NCBI RefSeq assembly: GCF_000981225.1
Contig: NZ_LAJC01000013.1
Coordinates: 33,042 to 97,041, forward strand
Source of the DNA: Allosalinactinospora lopnorensis
GTDB lineage: Bacteria; Actinomycetota; Actinomycetes; Streptosporangiales; Streptosporangiaceae
Reading direction: 5' to 3'
Length of the DNA stretch: 64,000 nt
The position numbers were made by a program, and so were the translations under genes. The notes beneath the pieces were generated by a model. That model worked only from the letters and a program-made list of their open reading frames with translations, had not been told where the DNA came from and ran no database searches. Below are positions 1 through 9,039 of the stretch, one piece after another. Numbering within the stretch: the stretch's first letter is position 1; every line of letters starts with the position of its first letter.

Positions 1-1
1 G

Positions 2-205
2 CTCGGGCAGGAGCTCGCCGAACACGCGCCGGCCGATCCGCGCTACCGGCGGTGGATCGAGGTCTACGCCGATCCCGGTTTCGCCGAACTCACCCGCCGC
101 TGCGCGCAGATGCTCGACGAAGCGGGACCGGCGCCCGAGCGTGCCGAGGAGTTGTTCCTCCAGGGCATGCGGCACGAGATCGCGTTCTGGGACGTGCCCC
201 GTTGA
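2..205 (+). CDS. TenA/thiaminase-II family protein, C-terminal fragment
   Basis: Only the last 67 codons lie in the window; the start is off the left edge. The fragment reads through YADPGFAEL, a helical linker and ends GMRHEIAFWDVPR. This matches the last helices of TenA-type aminopyrimidine aminohydrolases, whose final segment carries a conserved E-x-x-FW element that contributes to the thiamin-salvage active site. TenA proteins deaminate or cleave thiamin breakdown products for re-use in HMP synthesis. The family call rests on this short tail only; a related PqqC-like fold is the main alternative. Confidence 0.55.
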   Translation, partial: LGQELAEHAPADPRYRRWIEVYADPGFAELTRRCAQMLDEAGPAPERAEELFLQGMRHEIAFWDVPR

Positions 206-214
206 GGGAGCCGG

Positions 215-772
215 CTACGGCTCCAGCACGGCCCCCATCTCCTTGTAACGGTCGATCTCGCAGCCGCCGGACTTGTTGAACTCGGTGTCGACCTCAGTGC
301 CGCCGACATGCCCGCTGACCCGCGCGGTCTCGGGACCGCCATAGATCTCGGTGCAGACCTGGTCGTCGGGGATCTCCTCGAAGGCCTCCTCGCCGGCCTC
401 CTCCAGGTCGGCGCAGGCCGCCTCGGGGTCGGGGTGGTCACCACCCGCAGGAGAGCAGGTCAGCGTCCAGGTCCCCTCCTCGAAGCCTTCGGGGGTCTCT
501 CCGGCTCCGGCCTCTTCGTCCAGGGAGAGCTCGATGGTCAGTTCGGTTTCCGGGGCGGCCCCGTCCGAATCGCCCTCTCCCCCGGGTGTCTCGTCGCGGT
601 CCTGTCCTTCGGGGCTTTCGGTCGCGGGAGCGTCGTCTTCCGGTGGTGCGCCCTCGTCTGCGCCGCCACCACAGCCCGCGACCAGGAAGCCTATGGCCGC
701 GATCGTAGCGAGGCGGGGCAGCGCGGTCGCTGAGATGTGCTTGCGCATACCCTGTCCGACGCGAGGGAACAT
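215..772 (-). CDS. Lipoprotein with subtilisin-inhibitor-like (SSI) domain
   Basis: The start ATG at 772 has an AAGGA ribosome site 9 nt upstream; an internal ATG at 748 is the alternative. The N-terminus is a lipoprotein signal (hydrophobic stretch then LVAGC, lipidated Cys about residue 34). It is followed by a roughly 60-residue Asp/Glu/Pro-rich linker and then a C-terminal domain of about 90 residues. That domain carries the Streptomyces subtilisin inhibitor pattern: LTC, GGDHPDPEAACADL, a second Cys before a Tyr, and a final Cys near the end. SSI proteins block extracellular subtilisin-like proteases. Here the inhibitor would be tethered to the membrane surface on a flexible acidic linker instead of secreted. 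The reactive-site loop sequence differs from classical SSI, so the target protease is unknown. It is transcribed divergently from the rhodanese gene. Confidence 0.72.
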   Translation of the reverse strand: MFPRVGQGMRKHISATALPRLATIAAIGFLVAGCGGGADEGAPPEDDAPATESPEGQDRDETPGGEGDSDGAAPETELTIELSLDEEAGAGETPEGFEEGTWTLTCSPAGGDHPDPEAACADLEEAGEEAFEEIPDDQVCTEIYGGPETARVSGHVGGTEVDTEFNKSGGCEIDRYKEMGAVLEP

Positions 773-830
773 TCTGGGGTTCCTTCCGGAGAACCGTCCG
801 GGACACAATGTTAGGTAGGAGAGGTTCCTG

Positions 831-1163
831 GTGTTTGGTGTGAACGTGCCGATGGTGGAGGTCGGCTCGGTCCCGGGCGACGGCTACCTGCTCGATGTCC
901 GGGAGTTGGACGAGTGGCAGGCCGGCCACGCGTTGGACGCGGTCCACATACCGCTGCACGAGCTCGCCCAGCGTGCCGGGGAGGTACCGCAAGATCGGCA
1001 GATCTACGTCGTCTGCCGTTCGGGCGGCCGTTCCGCTCAGGCGGTCCAGGCTCTTAATGAGGCCGGCTGGCAGGCCACCAACGTCACGGGCGGTATGCAG
1101 GCATGGGCTCTCGCCGGCCGCGAGATGACGAGTGAGCACGGGGCCGATCCCCAGGTCATCTGA
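831..1163 (+). CDS. Rhodanese-like domain protein
   Basis: A 110-residue single-domain protein. The GTG start is preceded by AGGAGAGG. It has the rhodanese layout: YLLDVRELDEWQAGH near the start, VHIPL, and the active-site loop CRSGGRS with the sulfur-accepting Cys near residue 62, then GGMQAW. Single-domain rhodaneses carry persulfide sulfur on the loop Cys; the physiological acceptor here is not evident. Cytoplasmic, no signal peptide. It stands alone and is divergent from the SSI lipoprotein gene. Confidence 0.88.
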   Translation: MFGVNVPMVEVGSVPGDGYLLDVRELDEWQAGHALDAVHIPLHELAQRAGEVPQDRQIYVVCRSGGRSAQAVQALNEAGWQATNVTGGMQAWALAGREMTSEHGADPQVI

Positions 1164-1309
1164 GGGGTGGACCTCCGATCCGGCCGTCGCGGAACCGTGG
1201 TGTCCGTTGTGTCACGGATGCGATCTGTACCGCCTTAGTGCGTAGAACCCGACGCCGCTCCTTCCGGAATCGCAGCCGGGGGTCCGGTCGTGGCTGGCAC
1301 TATGACGAC

Positions 1310-3223
1310 GTGAGTTCCGACCGTGCACCCCTCAACGCTGATGCCGTACTGGCGTTTTCGGCGGACGCGATCGTCGCCGTCGACTCCGATTTCCGCGTCG
1401 TGGTGTGGAATCCCGCAGCGGAGCGAATGTTCGGCTGGGCAGCCGAGGAGGTCATGGGCACCGCGCCGCCGATCGTCCCCGAGGAGCTGCTCGCGGAGCA
1501 CCACGCGGTGCTGGAACGGGTGCGCGCCGGCGAGCCGCTCTCGATCGTGAGCCGTCGGCTGCGGCGCGACGGAACCGCCATCGATGTCCGGATCGACACC
1601 AGCTGCCTGTTCGACCACGAGTACAGGGCCTCCGGCTGGATGAGCGTGTTCCACACCTACGAGGACGCCGGCCGGGTCCAGGCGCATATCGCCGAGCGGG
1701 CGCGGCTGGTACGCCGGCTGACCGACGTCGTCGCCGATATCAACGCCGACCTCGACCTCTGCACGGTGCTCGACCGTATCGCCCACAGCCTCACCGAGCT
1801 GACCGGCGCCGACGCCGGCGGTTTCGTGCTCATCGAAGAGGACCAGCTACGCCTGGTCAGCCTCACCCAGCTCTCCGACCATCTGCACGGCTACACCGCA
1901 CCGTTGGAGTCCAGCCTCTTCGGCGAGCTCCTTCGCAGCGGTAAGACGGTGTTGCTGGCCACCGACGACACCCGGAGCCTCGACGATCTCATCTGGGCCG
2001 ACCTGGACGGCCTGCACACCATCGCCCTCGGTGTCTCCAATGTGCAGGGACGCCCTTACGGCGCGTTGTACGCGCTCTACAGCAGGCGCAAGGTCGGCCA
2101 CATCGAGCTGGAACTGCTGGAGCTGCTGGCCGCGCACGCCGGGGTGGCGCTCGGCAACGCCATGGCCTACCAGGAGATGGTCCGGCAGCGCGCGTACGAG
2201 CACGCCGTGGTGGACTCCAGCGCCGACGGTATCGCCGTCCTCGACGCCTCCGGACGGGTGCGCAAGTGGAACCGGGCCGCCGCCGAGTTGACCGGCTGCT
2301 CTCTCGGTGATGTGGTCGGACGCCAGCTTCCCTTCCCGCTGCCCTCGGAGCAGGACGACCCCCTCAAGCACCGGCTCGACAGCGGTCGCTGGCTGGAGAT
2401 CCTCATCACCGACATCCCGGAGACCGAGGAGCGCGTGATCGACTTCCGCGACATCAGCGAGGCCAAGGCGCTTGAGGAGGAGAAGGACCTCTTCCTCGCG
2501 ACCGCCAGCCACGAGCTGCGCACCCCCATCACCGCGGTGCAGGGCTTCGCCAGCACGCTGATCCAGCGCTGGGACCAGTTCGACGACGATGCCCGCCGCA
2601 GCGCTGTCGGCACCATCGCCGAGCGGTCCACGGCGCTCGCGCAGCTGGTGGAGAACCTGCTCCTCGGATCGGTCGCCGGCAGCGGTGAGCTGAACGTCGG
2701 CAACGCCCCGTTCGACCTGCGGCGGCTGCTGCGGGAGATCACCACCGCGTTCCACCCCTTCTCGGACCGGCACCGGCTGCTGCTGGAGCTGTCCGACCAG
2801 CTTCCCGAGGTCGCGGGCGATCCGGTCGCCACCGACGTCATCATGGGCCAGCTGCTTGAGAACGCCTTCAAGTACTCCCCGGATGGGGGCACCGTCACCG
2901 CCCGAGCCGCATGCGGGGACGACGGCTGGGTGATCGTCACCGTCGAGGACGAGGGAATCGGTGTCTCTCCGGGGGACGAAGAGCGGATCTTCGAGCGGTT
3001 CGTGCAGGGGGATGCCGGCGACCGGCGAAGGTTCGGCGGTATCGGGCTGGGCCTCTACATCGTGCGCAGACTCGCCAGAGCACAAGGAGGCGACGTCACC
3101 GCCCACGCGGTGGACAAGGGCACGCAAATGAGATTCACCTTACGCTCCGCCCCGGTTTCAGGGCCAGAACCCGCGGCCAGAAGGGTGGATCGGACCGTGC
3201 AAGGGCTTTCGGAAGAGGAGTAA
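1310..3223 (+). CDS. PAS-GAF-PAS sensor histidine kinase
   Basis: A soluble hybrid sensor of about 637 residues with no membrane segments. Domain order from the chosen GTG: PAS (about 10-115), GAF (about 140-290), second PAS (about 300-385), HisKA dimerisation/phosphoacceptor and HATPase_c. The H-box TASHELRTP puts the phosphorylated His near residue 401. Further boxes are N (QLLENAFKYSP), G1 (DEGIGV), F (IFERF) and G2 (GIGLGLYIV). No receiver domain is fused and no response regulator gene is adjacent, so the partner is unknown. It lies upstream of an anti-sigma kinase and a STAS protein, suggesting a shared signalling neighbourhood. The start is uncertain: the frame stays open upstream to 1238 and no clear ribosome site is seen. 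Confidence 0.87.
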   Translation: MSSDRAPLNADAVLAFSADAIVAVDSDFRVVVWNPAAERMFGWAAEEVMGTAPPIVPEELLAEHHAVLERVRAGEPLSIVSRRLRRDGTAIDVRIDTSCLFDHEYRASGWMSVFHTYEDAGRVQAHIAERARLVRRLTDVVADINADLDLCTVLDRIAHSLTELTGADAGGFVLIEEDQLRLVSLTQLSDHLHGYTAPLESSLFGELLRSGKTVLLATDDTRSLDDLIWADLDGLHTIALGVSNVQGRPYGALYALYSRRKVGHIELELLELLAAHAGVALGNAMAYQEMVRQRAYEHAVVDSSADGIAVLDASGRVRKWNRAAAELTGCSLGDVVGRQLPFPLPSEQDDPLKHRLDSGRWLEILITDIPETEERVIDFRDISEAKALEEEKDLFLATASHELRTPITAVQGFASTLIQRWDQFDDDARRSAVGTIAERSTALAQLVENLLLGSVAGSGELNVGNAPFDLRRLLREITTAFHPFSDRHRLLLELSDQLPEVAGDPVATDVIMGQLLENAFKYSPDGGTVTARAACGDDGWVIVTVEDEGIGVSPGDEERIFERFVQGDAGDRRRFGGIGLGLYIVRRLARAQGGDVTAHAVDKGTQMRFTLRSAPVSGPEPAARRVDRTVQGLSEEE

Positions 3224-3248
3224 CACCCGACCGCAGCGGCCGCCGCGT

Positions 3249-3274
3249 GTTTTCCACGCAGGCGAACGGGGCAT
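3249..3274 (+). promoter_or_regulatory. Possible sigma-B/F-type promoter
   Basis: GTTT at 3249-3252 and GGGCAT at 3269-3274 are separated by 16 bp. This is close to the general-stress sigma consensus of actinomycetes (GTTT, 14-16 bp, GGGTAT), with one mismatch. It sits about 160 bp before the anti-sigma kinase gene. Weak evidence on its own. Confidence 0.25.
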
Positions 3275-3435
3275 TTTGGGCCCTGGTGGGCCGAGGTCTG
3301 GAATTACGCGCGCGGCCGACCGGAAGTATGCGCTGCATCCGCCCCTGTGCGGGGTAGGCGGCAGGTGGGGCGCCTCCGGCCGGCGGGGTGGGCCGGCTTG
3401 GCGGGAAGCGGTGTGCTGGAGGACGGGAGAGGGAC

Positions 3436-3951
3436 GTGTCGAGGCCTTTACTGCTGCCGCATGCACCGGCGAGTGTGACGAGCGCGCGCCGGAGCCTCTG
3501 CTCTGCTCTTGAGGCGGCGGGAGTCAGTGAGGCCAGGGTCGACGACGCCACCCTCGTCCTCAGCGAACTGATGAGCAACGCCCTGCGCCACGCGGCGCCC
3601 CTGCCCGAGCCCTTCCCGCCCGGTTCCGTGGGGGTGTCGTGGAAGGTGGCTGCCGGGAGCCTGGAGATCGCCATCTGCGACGGCGGGTCGGAGAGCCTGC
3701 CCAGGATCGCGCGGCCCTCGATATCGGCACTGGGCGGCCGCGGGCTGGGGATCGTGGAGCGTATCGCGACCAGGTGGGGAACCGAGGTCGACGACCAGGT
3801 CACCACGGTGTGGGCGATCTTGGATCTGTCTGCGCAGGGCGTTGAGTCGGCCGGAGAGGAGGTGGCGTCCGGGTCCCCCGAGGCCGCTCGGCCGGAGGCG
3901 TGGAACAGCGGGGCGTCGATGTGCTGCGAGCCGCAGATCACGGGGGCGTGA
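3436..3951 (+). CDS. RsbW-like ATP-binding anti-sigma/serine kinase
   Basis: About 171 residues from GTG 3436, which has a purine-rich GGGAGAGGGA just upstream; an in-frame GTG at 3388 is less likely. It is a stand-alone GHKL ATPase of the HATPase_c_2 type. The N-box LSELMSNALRHA coordinates Mg-ATP, and GGRGLGIVERIATRWG forms the G2 lid. Proteins of this type bind sigma factors or phosphorylate a STAS antagonist on Ser. The STAS gene begins 105 bp downstream on the same strand and is the natural partner. The C-terminal 40 residues are a low-complexity tail rich in Glu, Ala and Ser. Confidence 0.8.
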   Translation: MSRPLLLPHAPASVTSARRSLCSALEAAGVSEARVDDATLVLSELMSNALRHAAPLPEPFPPGSVGVSWKVAAGSLEIAICDGGSESLPRIARPSISALGGRGLGIVERIATRWGTEVDDQVTTVWAILDLSAQGVESAGEEVASGSPEAARPEAWNSGASMCCEPQITGA

Positions 3952-4042
3952 GGTTTCCCCGGATCGGGGGTTCCTAATCCTTGGATCGCGGATGATGTGG
4001 TGAAACACCGCAAGCGAGGTGGCTAGGGGATCCTGTGACCGC

Positions 4043-4048
4043 TACAGT
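4043..4048 (+). promoter_or_regulatory. -10 element for a probably leaderless STAS transcript
   Basis: TACAGT lies 8 bp before the GTG at 4057, so transcription would begin at or beside the start codon. No Shine-Dalgarno sequence is present, consistent with a leaderless mRNA. Confidence 0.4.
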
Positions 4049-4056
4049 ACTCGACT

Positions 4057-4413
4057 GTGGAGTTGAAGATCTCAAGTCAATCTCGCGCGGATTACGCGGT
4101 CGTCACCGTGCGTGGCGAGATTGATCTTTACACGGCACCGCAGCTGCGTAGCGGATTCGTCGACGCGCTGGAGGACGGGGCGCGTCGCCTCATCGTCGAC
4201 ATGTCACGGGTGGATTTTTGCGATTCCACCGGGATGAGTGTTCTGCTGTCCGCTATGAAGCGGTCACGCGAGAAGGGCGGTGACCTCGAACTCGTCGCGC
4301 CGAAGTCGGCGGTCATGAAGGTCCTTGAGGTCACCGGGCTCGATGCCGTCTTCACCATCCAGGACTCGACCGACGCGCTCCCCATCGCCGCCGGGTCGAG
4401 TGCATGCCCATAG
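4057..4413 (+). CDS. Anti-sigma factor antagonist (STAS domain)
   Basis: A 118-residue single STAS domain. The phosphoacceptor loop VDFCDSTGMSVL contains the Ser (about residue 58) that partner kinases phosphorylate to inactivate the antagonist. GEIDLYTAP is the typical first strand and helix. It is the second half of a partner-switching pair with the RsbW-like gene 105 bp upstream. A paralogous pair (bldG/apgA) occurs at 45.8-46.7 kb. A -10 hexamer immediately upstream of the GTG start suggests its own promoter. Confidence 0.87.
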   Translation: MELKISSQSRADYAVVTVRGEIDLYTAPQLRSGFVDALEDGARRLIVDMSRVDFCDSTGMSVLLSAMKRSREKGGDLELVAPKSAVMKVLEVTGLDAVFTIQDSTDALPIAAGSSACP

Positions 4414-4425
4414 GACGGTCGGGAT

Positions 4426-5271
4426 ATGAATGACGGTCCCGTGGAGGCCGGCCGGGTAGGCGTCGCGGTCATCATCGCGGCCAAGGACGAAGAGGCCCGC
4501 ATAGGAGACACGGTGCGGGCGGCCCGGACACTTCCCGACGTGGACCTGGTTCTCGTGGTCGACGACGGCTCCACCGATGACACCGCCGGGGTCGCGACCG
4601 AGGCCGGCGCCCGTGTAGTCCGGCACAGCCGCAACCAGGGCAAAGGGGCCGCGATAGAGAGCGGCGCCGAAGGCGTCCGCCTCATCGAGGAGCACGAGGG
4701 CGCCACCGGCGGCCCCGTGCGGGCCCGGCACCTGCTCTTCCTGGACGCCGACCTCAGGTCGACCGCCTCGGGCGCGGCTCCGCTGATCGAGCCCGTGCGC
4801 TCCGGAGCCGCCGACATGACGATCGCTCTGTTCCCGGCCACCCGGACGCGTCTGGGCGGGCACGGTTTCGTGGTGCGGCTGGCCCGCGACGGCATCCGCC
4901 GCGCCACCGGATGGGAAGCCGAGCAACCGCTCAATGGGCAGCGCTGCATCACTCGCGAGGCTTTCGAGAACGCGCGGCCGCTCGCGGCGGGGTTCGGTGC
5001 CGAGACGGGGCTGACGATCGACGTTCTGCACCTGGGGTACCGCGTGGTCGAGGTCGACGTGCCTATGGAGCACCGGCCCACCGGCACCGACATGAAGGCC
5101 CAGTTACACCGGGCGCGGCAGTTCGCCGAGGTGGGCCGCGCGCTCGCGGAGCGCGAACTGCGTCCGGCGATGGTGCGGCGGGCGCGGCGGTGGCGGGAGA
5201 ACGTCCGGTCCACCTCGCGGGCCCTGTCCCGGAAAGTTATCCAAACTCGACACGGGAAACACCCACGGTAG
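4426..5271 (+). CDS. GT-A glycosyltransferase family 2 protein
   Basis: 281 residues, starting 12 bp after the STAS gene. It has the GT2 nucleotide-sugar binding core: VAVIIAAKDEEARIGDTV, VVDDGSTDDT, and the DxD-type metal site LFLDADLR. NQGKGAAIESGAE is the loop seen in dolichyl-phosphate-sugar and glucosyl-3-phosphoglycerate synthases. A basic C-terminal tail (MVRRARRW region) could contact membrane phospholipid, but no transmembrane helix is present. Acceptor and sugar are not predictable. Its position suggests co-transcription with the STAS gene, which is unusual for this enzyme class. Confidence 0.8.
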   Translation: MNDGPVEAGRVGVAVIIAAKDEEARIGDTVRAARTLPDVDLVLVVDDGSTDDTAGVATEAGARVVRHSRNQGKGAAIESGAEGVRLIEEHEGATGGPVRARHLLFLDADLRSTASGAAPLIEPVRSGAADMTIALFPATRTRLGGHGFVVRLARDGIRRATGWEAEQPLNGQRCITREAFENARPLAAGFGAETGLTIDVLHLGYRVVEVDVPMEHRPTGTDMKAQLHRARQFAEVGRALAERELRPAMVRRARRWRENVRSTSRALSRKVIQTRHGKHPR

Positions 5272-5302
5272 TTGTGTATAGACGCATGGTAGCGGCTACC
5301 CT
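5272..5302 (+). promoter_or_regulatory. Promoter of the DUF4446 gene, leaderless type
   Basis: TTGTGT (5272-5277), a 19-bp spacer and TACCCT (5297-5302) end 6 bp before the GTG start at 5309. The predicted transcript would begin at the start codon. No ribosome binding site is visible. Confidence 0.4.
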
Positions 5303-5308
5303 CGCCTT

Positions 5309-5887
5309 GTGTTCACTATTACGACGATATTGGCCGCTGGCGGCGCGCTCCTGGGACTGGGCGGGCTGATCCTCGGGGGGTGTGCCTTCCGGTACTCCCG
5401 CACCGCGCTCGGTGATTCCCGTTCCCTGGCCCGCCGGCAGTTTCCCGAGACCGGCGGCATCGATGTCCGTGCGATCCGCGATGTCGCGGTCGTACGCTAC
5501 GACGCGTTGGAGGAGATGTCCGGGGCACGCTCCTTCTCCTTGGCCATCCTGAACGCCGCGGGCAACGGTGTGGTCATCACATCCATCAACGGCCGTACCG
5601 AATCCCGCACCTACGCCAAGACGATCGAGGGCGGCGAAGCGGCCGAAGCGCTCTCCCCGGAGGAGTACCGCGCGATCCGCGCCGCCCGACTCGGCCAAGG
5701 ACCCAGAGCCACGACTCCAATGGACGACTCGTCGAACGTGGCCGCGATGCCCGGCCCGAGCGCCGAACGGGGAGAGGCGCGGGGACAGCCGCACACCCCT
5801 GGCGGAGTCGGTCCGTCGGTACGGCCGCTCGGCCGCTTCCCCGACAACTCCGCGCGCCGGAGCGAAGTCCCGGAGACGGCGACATAG
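5309..5887 (+). CDS. DUF4446 membrane-anchored protein
   Basis: 192 residues with one N-terminal hydrophobic helix (about 5-28). The conserved DUF4446 block follows: RDVAVVRYDALEEMSG, SFSLAILNAAGNGVVIT and SINGRTESRTYAKTIEGGEA. The last 60 residues are Pro/Ser/Gly-rich and look disordered. Function is unknown for the family; in other actinomycetes it neighbours pheA and serS, as here. Confidence 0.82.
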   Translation: MFTITTILAAGGALLGLGGLILGGCAFRYSRTALGDSRSLARRQFPETGGIDVRAIRDVAVVRYDALEEMSGARSFSLAILNAAGNGVVITSINGRTESRTYAKTIEGGEAAEALSPEEYRAIRAARLGQGPRATTPMDDSSNVAAMPGPSAERGEARGQPHTPGGVGPSVRPLGRFPDNSARRSEVPETAT

Positions 5888-5954
5888 CCCCGTGCCGTGC
5901 CCTTCGACCACGGGTGTCAGGGTTTCCCCCGGTCACGGGTATAACCTGCTACGT

Positions 5955-6902
5955 ATGCCCAACCGATATGCCTATCTCGGGCCAGCAGGTACCTTCACCG
6001 AAGCCGCACTCCGGGCGCTTGAGCCCGAGGCTCCGGCGGAGGCGCTGGTCCCCTGCTCCGGGGTCGATGCGGTTTTCACGGCCGTCCGTGAAGGCCAGGT
6101 CGACGGCGGGGTGGTTCCGCTGGAGAACTCCGTAGAAGGGGGAGTCACCGCCACCACTGCGGAGCTCATCAACGGAGCTCCCTTGCTGATTACCGCCGAG
6201 GTCGCGGTGCCGGTCGAGTTCACCCTCTTCACGCGCGAGGGGGTCGCGTTCGCCGACGTCAAGAGGGTGGCCACCCATCCTCACGCGCTCGCGCAGTGCC
6301 GCGGCTGGCTGGCCGCGAACCTGCCGGACGCCGAGACGCACGCCGTCTCCTCGACCGCCGCGGCCGCTCAGGCGGTAGTCGAGCCGGGAGCACCGTATGA
6401 CGCCGCCGTCGCCGCGCGCATCGCGGGTGAACGCTATGGCTTGTGCGCCCTCGCGGAGGGGATCGGCGACAACTCGGACGCGGCGACGCGCTTCGTCTAC
6501 ATCACCCGGCCCGGCCCGCTGCCCGAGCCCACCGGCGCCGACCGCACGTCGCTCGTCGCGTTCATCGCCGACGACCATCCGGGCGCGCTTATCGAGTTGC
6601 TCAACCAGTTCGCGATGCGCGGGGTTAACCTGACGCGCCTGGAGTCCCGGCCCACCGGCGACGGCCTGGGCAAGTACTGTTTCTGTATCGACGCCGAGGG
6701 GCACGTGCTGGAGGCACGGGTCGGCGAGGCAATGATGGGTATCCGCCGGATCTGCACCGACGTCCGGTTCCTCGGCAGCTACCCGCGTGCGGACAACGGT
6801 ACCGGGGGCACGGCGCTCCGGCCGCCGCGGCGCACGAGCAACGCCGACTTCCACGAAGCCGAACGATGGCTGGCGCGGATCCGCACGGGCGAGGCGGAGT
6901 AG
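5955..6902 (+). CDS. pheA: Prephenate dehydratase
   Basis: 315 residues from ATG 5955. It converts prephenate to phenylpyruvate in phenylalanine synthesis. The PDT domain (1-180) shows YLGPAGTFTEAAL, PLENSVEGGV, THPHALAQC and the catalytic D-A-A-TRF element. A C-terminal ACT domain (about 195-275) has LNQFAMRGVNLTRLESRP, the ESRP element that binds phenylalanine for feedback control. It is a monofunctional enzyme with no chorismate mutase domain. TAACCT lies 7 bp before the ATG, so the message is probably leaderless. Confidence 0.95.
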   Translation: MPNRYAYLGPAGTFTEAALRALEPEAPAEALVPCSGVDAVFTAVREGQVDGGVVPLENSVEGGVTATTAELINGAPLLITAEVAVPVEFTLFTREGVAFADVKRVATHPHALAQCRGWLAANLPDAETHAVSSTAAAAQAVVEPGAPYDAAVAARIAGERYGLCALAEGIGDNSDAATRFVYITRPGPLPEPTGADRTSLVAFIADDHPGALIELLNQFAMRGVNLTRLESRPTGDGLGKYCFCIDAEGHVLEARVGEAMMGIRRICTDVRFLGSYPRADNGTGGTALRPPRRTSNADFHEAERWLARIRTGEAE

Positions 6903-7375
6903 CGGGCGGATAAGAACAACGGGGCCATCCCCGCGTGCAGGAGACGGGCCGAGAGAAGCGGCCGGACCGGCTGATCGAGCGCGTACCGACCGCTGCGGGT
7001 CGCGGCTCGCCACCGCCCCGGCGCCGTGCCCTCCGGTACCCGGGACCGCCGCCCGCTTAGCGCTCCGCCCCGGGTGCGCGTTAACGCTTTGCGTTCCCCC
7101 TTCCGCAGCGTTACCGTCGTGAACGGTCCTGTTGTCTCCGATAGAGGTGGACGTTGCGCATCTGAGGTTCGCGATCATCGCGCGGTACGGCACCGGCCGT
7201 AGGCACGTCACGCTGCAGCCGGATTTCCCGTCGCCCGTGACCCGCGTGGATGCGACCTCGGTGCATGAGCCGTCCTCACTCTCCGCAGGACCGCACCCTT
7301 TTTCTCGGCTGGGTCGCCGCGTGGTGCTCGCACACGAAGCCCGTATCCACCGCGCTTGCGACTGCGAGAATCACC
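6903..7375. other. 473-bp gene-free stretch before the ABC-F gene
   Basis: No convincing gene. It contains an imperfect inverted repeat (TAACGCT at 7082-7088 with AGCGTTA at 7107-7113). From the in-frame ATG at 7265, a continuous reading frame runs into the ABC-F gene, giving MSRPHSPQDRT... and then HTKPVSTALATARIT just before the annotated start. The length and composition would suit a leader region, but no clear terminator/antiterminator pair is seen. Confidence 0.4.
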
Positions 7376-9039
7376 ATGGCCAGTCTCATCACGCCCGGCA
7401 CCTCTGTGACCTGCTCCGCCCTGTCTTTTCAGTGGCCTGACGGCACGACCGTCTTCGACGGGCTCTCTCTCAGCATCGGCCGGGGCCGCACCGGCCTCGT
7501 CGGTGCCAACGGCACAGGCAAGTCCACCCTGCTGCGGCTGCTGGCCGGCCGGCTGTGCCCTTCTCAGGGGTCGGTGACCGTTGGCGGTGGCCTCGCCTAC
7601 CTTCCGCAGAACGCCAGCCTCGACACGGCACTGCGCGTCGACCAGACCCTGGGGATCGCCGAGCAACGCACCGCGCTGCGCGCCGTCGAGAACGGAGACG
7701 TGAGCGAGGAGCACTTCGAGACCATCGGCGATGACTGGGACGTCGAAGAGCGGGCCTTGGCGACACTGGGCTCCCTCGGGCTCGGCGGCGTCGAGCTGGA
7801 TCGCACCGTGGGGCAGATATCCGGCGGGGAGACCGTTCTGCTGCGCCTGGCCGCGCTGCTGCTGGAGCGTCCCGACGTTCTGCTGCTCGACGAGCCGACC
7901 AACAACCTTGACCTGTTCGCGCGCCGTCGGCTCTATGAGGCCGTCGGCTCCTGGCGCTCCGGTGTGCTGGTCGTGGTCAGCCATGACCGTGACCTGCTGG
8001 AGCGTGTGGACCGCATCGCCGAGCTGCGATCCGGATCGGTGAGTTGGTACGGGGGCGGCTGGTCCGGCTACGAGGAGGCTCTGGCCACCCAGCAGGAAGC
8101 GGCGGAGCGGATGCTGCGCTCCGCCGAGGCGGACGTGCGCCGACAAAAGCGCGAACTGGAGGAGACCCAGACCAAGCTGGCCCGCCGCCGGCGGCACGGC
8201 GCGAAGATGGACGTCCAGCGGCGTGTTCCGAAAATCGTCGCCGGCGAACGCAAGCGGTCCGCGCAGGAGTCGGCGGGCAAGCTCCGCGGCGTGCAGGAGG
8301 ATCGTCTCAATGAGGCACGCGAGCGGCGCGAGGAGGCCGCGGAGGCGGTCCGCAACGACGCCGAGATCCGGGTGAGCCTTCCCCATACAGCCGTGCCCTC
8401 AGGTCGAACCGTCCTGCGTCTGCGCGGGCTTCGCCTCCGGTTCGGCGAGCTGCGCGAAGGCGATCTCCAGGTGCACGGGCCCGAACGTATCGCGTTGGTC
8501 GGGCGCAATGGAGCCGGCAAGAGCACGCTGCTGCACACCCCCTCACCGGGGAGCTCGCACCGCTGTCCGGCGAGGCCGCGACGTTCGTGCCGCTGCGGTT
8601 CCTTCCGCAGCGCTTGGACGTGCTCGACGAAGAGATGAGCGTCGCGGCGAATGCCGCCCGCATGGCTCCCGGGGTCAACGAGAACCACATCCGCTCCCAG
8701 CTCGCGCGGTTCCTGTTCAAGGGGGCGCGCGCCGAACAGCCGGCGGGCACCCTCTCGGGAGGAGAGCGTTTCCGGGCCGCCCTTGCGGCGACGATGCTCG
8801 CCGCACCGGCCCCGCAGCTGCTGATGCTGGACGAGCCGACCAACAACCTCGACGTGGCCAGCATGCGGCAGCTGACGAGCGCTCTCGACTCCTACCAGGG
8901 CGCGCTCCTGATCGCCAGTCACGACCTGCCCTTCCTCGAATCGGTCGGCACCACACGCTGGCTGCTCCTCGCGGAGGAGCTCCGGGAGACCACCGCCGAA
9001 GAGGTCCGCGACCTGCTCGAAGCGTCAGAGACCGGCTGA
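7376..9039 (+). CDS. ABC-F family ATPase (frameshifted)
   Basis: Two fused ABC domains without membrane helices, as in ABC-F ribosome-associated translation or resistance factors. The first domain has Walker A GANGTGKST, signature SGGE and Walker B LLLDEPTNNLD. The linker (about 230-330) is Arg/Glu-rich and helical. The second domain has Walker A GRNGAGKST, signature LSGGER and Walker B LMLDEPTNNLD. The frame breaks within the C run at 8538-8542, just after the second Walker A. One added C restores LLHTPLTGELAPLSG and joins the two halves exactly. ATG 7376 is chosen because homology-like sequence begins there; upstream in-frame ATGs at 7265 and 7250 cannot be excluded. The cluster of resistance-type ABC-Fs is a reasonable guess for function. 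Confidence 0.82.
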
